NCBI GenBank assembly: GCA_946886275.1
Contig: CAMPIH010000015.1
Span: 1 to 23,401 of the forward strand
DNA: 23,401 bases
Direction: 5' to 3'
Origin: an uncultured Sphingosinicella sp.
GTDB lineage: Bacteria > Pseudomonadota > Alphaproteobacteria > Sphingomonadales > Sphingomonadaceae
Of the stretch, positions 22,602 to 23,401 are shown in pieces. The first letter of the stretch is position 1. Each line of letters begins with the position of its first letter. Position numbers and translations under genes: made by a program. The notes under the pieces were generated by a model that was not told the DNA's origin, ran no database searches, and was given only the letters and a program-made list of their open reading frames with translations.

Positions 22602-23315
22602 TCAGGCGCCGCCGCCGCCGCCGGTCGTGTCACCGCCATTGCCGCCACCGCCGCTCCTGGTCGAGCCGCGCCGCGACGTGCTCCCCGTCGACTTCCTGCT
22701 CCTGGTTCCGGAAGCGCTCTTGCGCGCGCCGGACGTGCCGGAAGCGGCCTTGGCCTTGCCGCGCGCCGCCGCCGGCTTGGCCGCGGTACCGGACCTTGGG
22801 GTTCGGCTCGTCTTCTTGGCGGTCGCCGTCGGTCGGGAGGTCCTGGTCAAAGTCCCCGCCGCCTTGGAACGGCCGCTCGTTCTCCCGGCTGCCGACCGCC
22901 CGCCGCCACTCGACGTCGCGGAGGCGCCGGTCTCGCCGCCGCCGCCCAGGGCCATCATCTTACGGACGGCTTCGGTGGCCGCGTTGATCATCGCCGCGCC
23001 GATTTTGCTCGCACTCTCGGCGGCCGCGTCCGCCGCCGCCTCGGCCGCTTCCTGCGCCTCGCGGGCGCTCCGCCGGGCCGTATCGCGGACATTCTTGTTG
23101 GCCGCCAGAGCTGCCGCCGCCGTCACCAGGCCGGCCGCGAGCAGGCTTCGAGCAACCGGGTTCTGCGCCAGATCGGCGGCCCGCCGTCCCGCTTCGCGAA
23201 GCGCGTCGGAAATGCCTTCGGCGGCCGACCCGCCATTATTGCCGGCCTTGTCATTATTGGTGTTGCTCTTGGTCTGGCCGCCGGTCTGATTGCCAGAGGA
23301 TTTCTTCCTCGCCAT
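22602..23315 (-). CDS. Basic low-complexity protein with histone-H1-like C-terminal tail
   Basis: The 237-residue protein starts at an ATG preceded by AGGAG. The first 30 residues are polar and asparagine/glycine-rich. Residues about 33-120 form an alanine-rich helical region with a hydrophobic stretch (ARSLLAAGLVTAAAALAA, 55-72) and coiled-coil-like AREAQEAAEAAADAAAESA. Residues 138-222 carry 22 Lys/Arg among Ser, Thr, Ala, Gly and Pro and no acidic residue, like the tail of histone H1 or AlgP/Hc1-type proteins; a glycine-rich end follows. DNA or polyanion binding is likely but unproven. The hydrophobic stretch means a membrane link is also possible. Confidence 0.75.
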   Translation of the reverse strand: MARKKSSGNQTGGQTKSNTNNDKAGNNGGSAAEGISDALREAGRRAADLAQNPVARSLLAAGLVTAAAALAANKNVRDTARRSAREAQEAAEAAADAAAESASKIGAAMINAATEAVRKMMALGGGGETGASATSSGGGRSAAGRTSGRSKAAGTLTRTSRPTATAKKTSRTPRSGTAAKPAAARGKAKAASGTSGARKSASGTRSRKSTGSTSRRGSTRSGGGGNGGDTTGGGGGA

Positions 23316-23401
23316 CTCAGATCTCCTGCTTTTCGTATCTCGTGCGTAACAGACACATGAAAGGCTGAACAGTTCCGCTCCGCCCTTGCCCCGCGGCGGC
23401 C

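Noticed and set aside
23348..23376. GGAAC ... GTTAC upstream of the histone-like gene as an EcfG promoter
   Set aside because: The spacing from GGAAC to GTT is 21 bp, outside the 16-17 bp range of the consensus.
1..23401. Search by eye for tRNA, rRNA, CRISPR arrays, insertion sequences, integrases and phage genes
   Set aside because: No cloverleaf, no repeat-spacer pattern, no transposase or integrase motif, and no clear composition shift were seen.

Overview
The window is a GC-rich chromosomal segment with near-complete gene packing. Protein character, alphaproteobacterial-style LexA and EcfG sites and frequent 4-bp ATGA/GTGA overlaps point to an alphaproteobacterium, most likely of the order Sphingomonadales. 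The assignment rests on recognised families, not on a search. I see no rRNA, tRNA, CRISPR array, transposase, integrase or phage gene.

Layout. (1) 1-366: 3' end of an MDR-type NADP-dependent oxidoreductase. (2) 400-3971, minus strand: YjbQ and YbaK-like genes, then a DNA-repair pair, a radical SAM protein of the TIGR03916 type and a DUF4130-UdgX fusion. The pair is preceded by a GTTC-N7-GTTC LexA box inside what looks like a leaderless promoter, and the radical SAM protein ends in a beta-clamp-type QLELF peptide. (3) 4077-4202: a 41-residue membrane peptide. (4) 4233-7382, minus strand: five consecutive genes for VOC/PhnB-like and DUF1428 proteins, divergent from an HxlR regulator with an SCP2-like C-terminal domain (7457-8155); a 13-bp inverted repeat lies between them. 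(5) 8156-9838, minus strand: POT-family peptide transporter and a dodecin with a candidate EcfG promoter. (6) 9947-12116, plus strand: exported DUF885 hydrolase and a small lipoprotein that is essentially a TolA domain III. (7) 12150-15102, minus strand: single-domain response regulator, PhzF-family protein, CDF metal transporter and pdxH. (8) 15297-19890, plus strand: DnaJ-class co-chaperone, YihY-family membrane protein, fabI, GNAT acetyltransferase, a short aroC and acylphosphatase, the middle of this run joined by 4-bp overlaps. (9) 19917-21980, minus strand: purA and a SAM methyltransferase. (10) 22179-23315: a convergent pair, a glycine-zipper envelope protein and a histone-H1-tail-like basic protein, separated by a strong intrinsic terminator.

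Most of the window is housekeeping: cofactor, aromatic amino acid, fatty acid and purine synthesis. The part closest to an incompletely described system is the SOS-type cassette at 400-3070. A LexA box, a radical SAM enzyme with helix-hairpin-helix and clamp-binding features, and a uracil-DNA-crosslinking UdgX domain together suggest a damage-induced DNA modification or repair pathway of unknown chemistry. Secondary points of interest are the HxlR/VOC/DUF1428 locus, the lipid-anchored TolA-III protein, a two-copy intergenic element upstream of pdxH and purA, and the short chorismate synthase.
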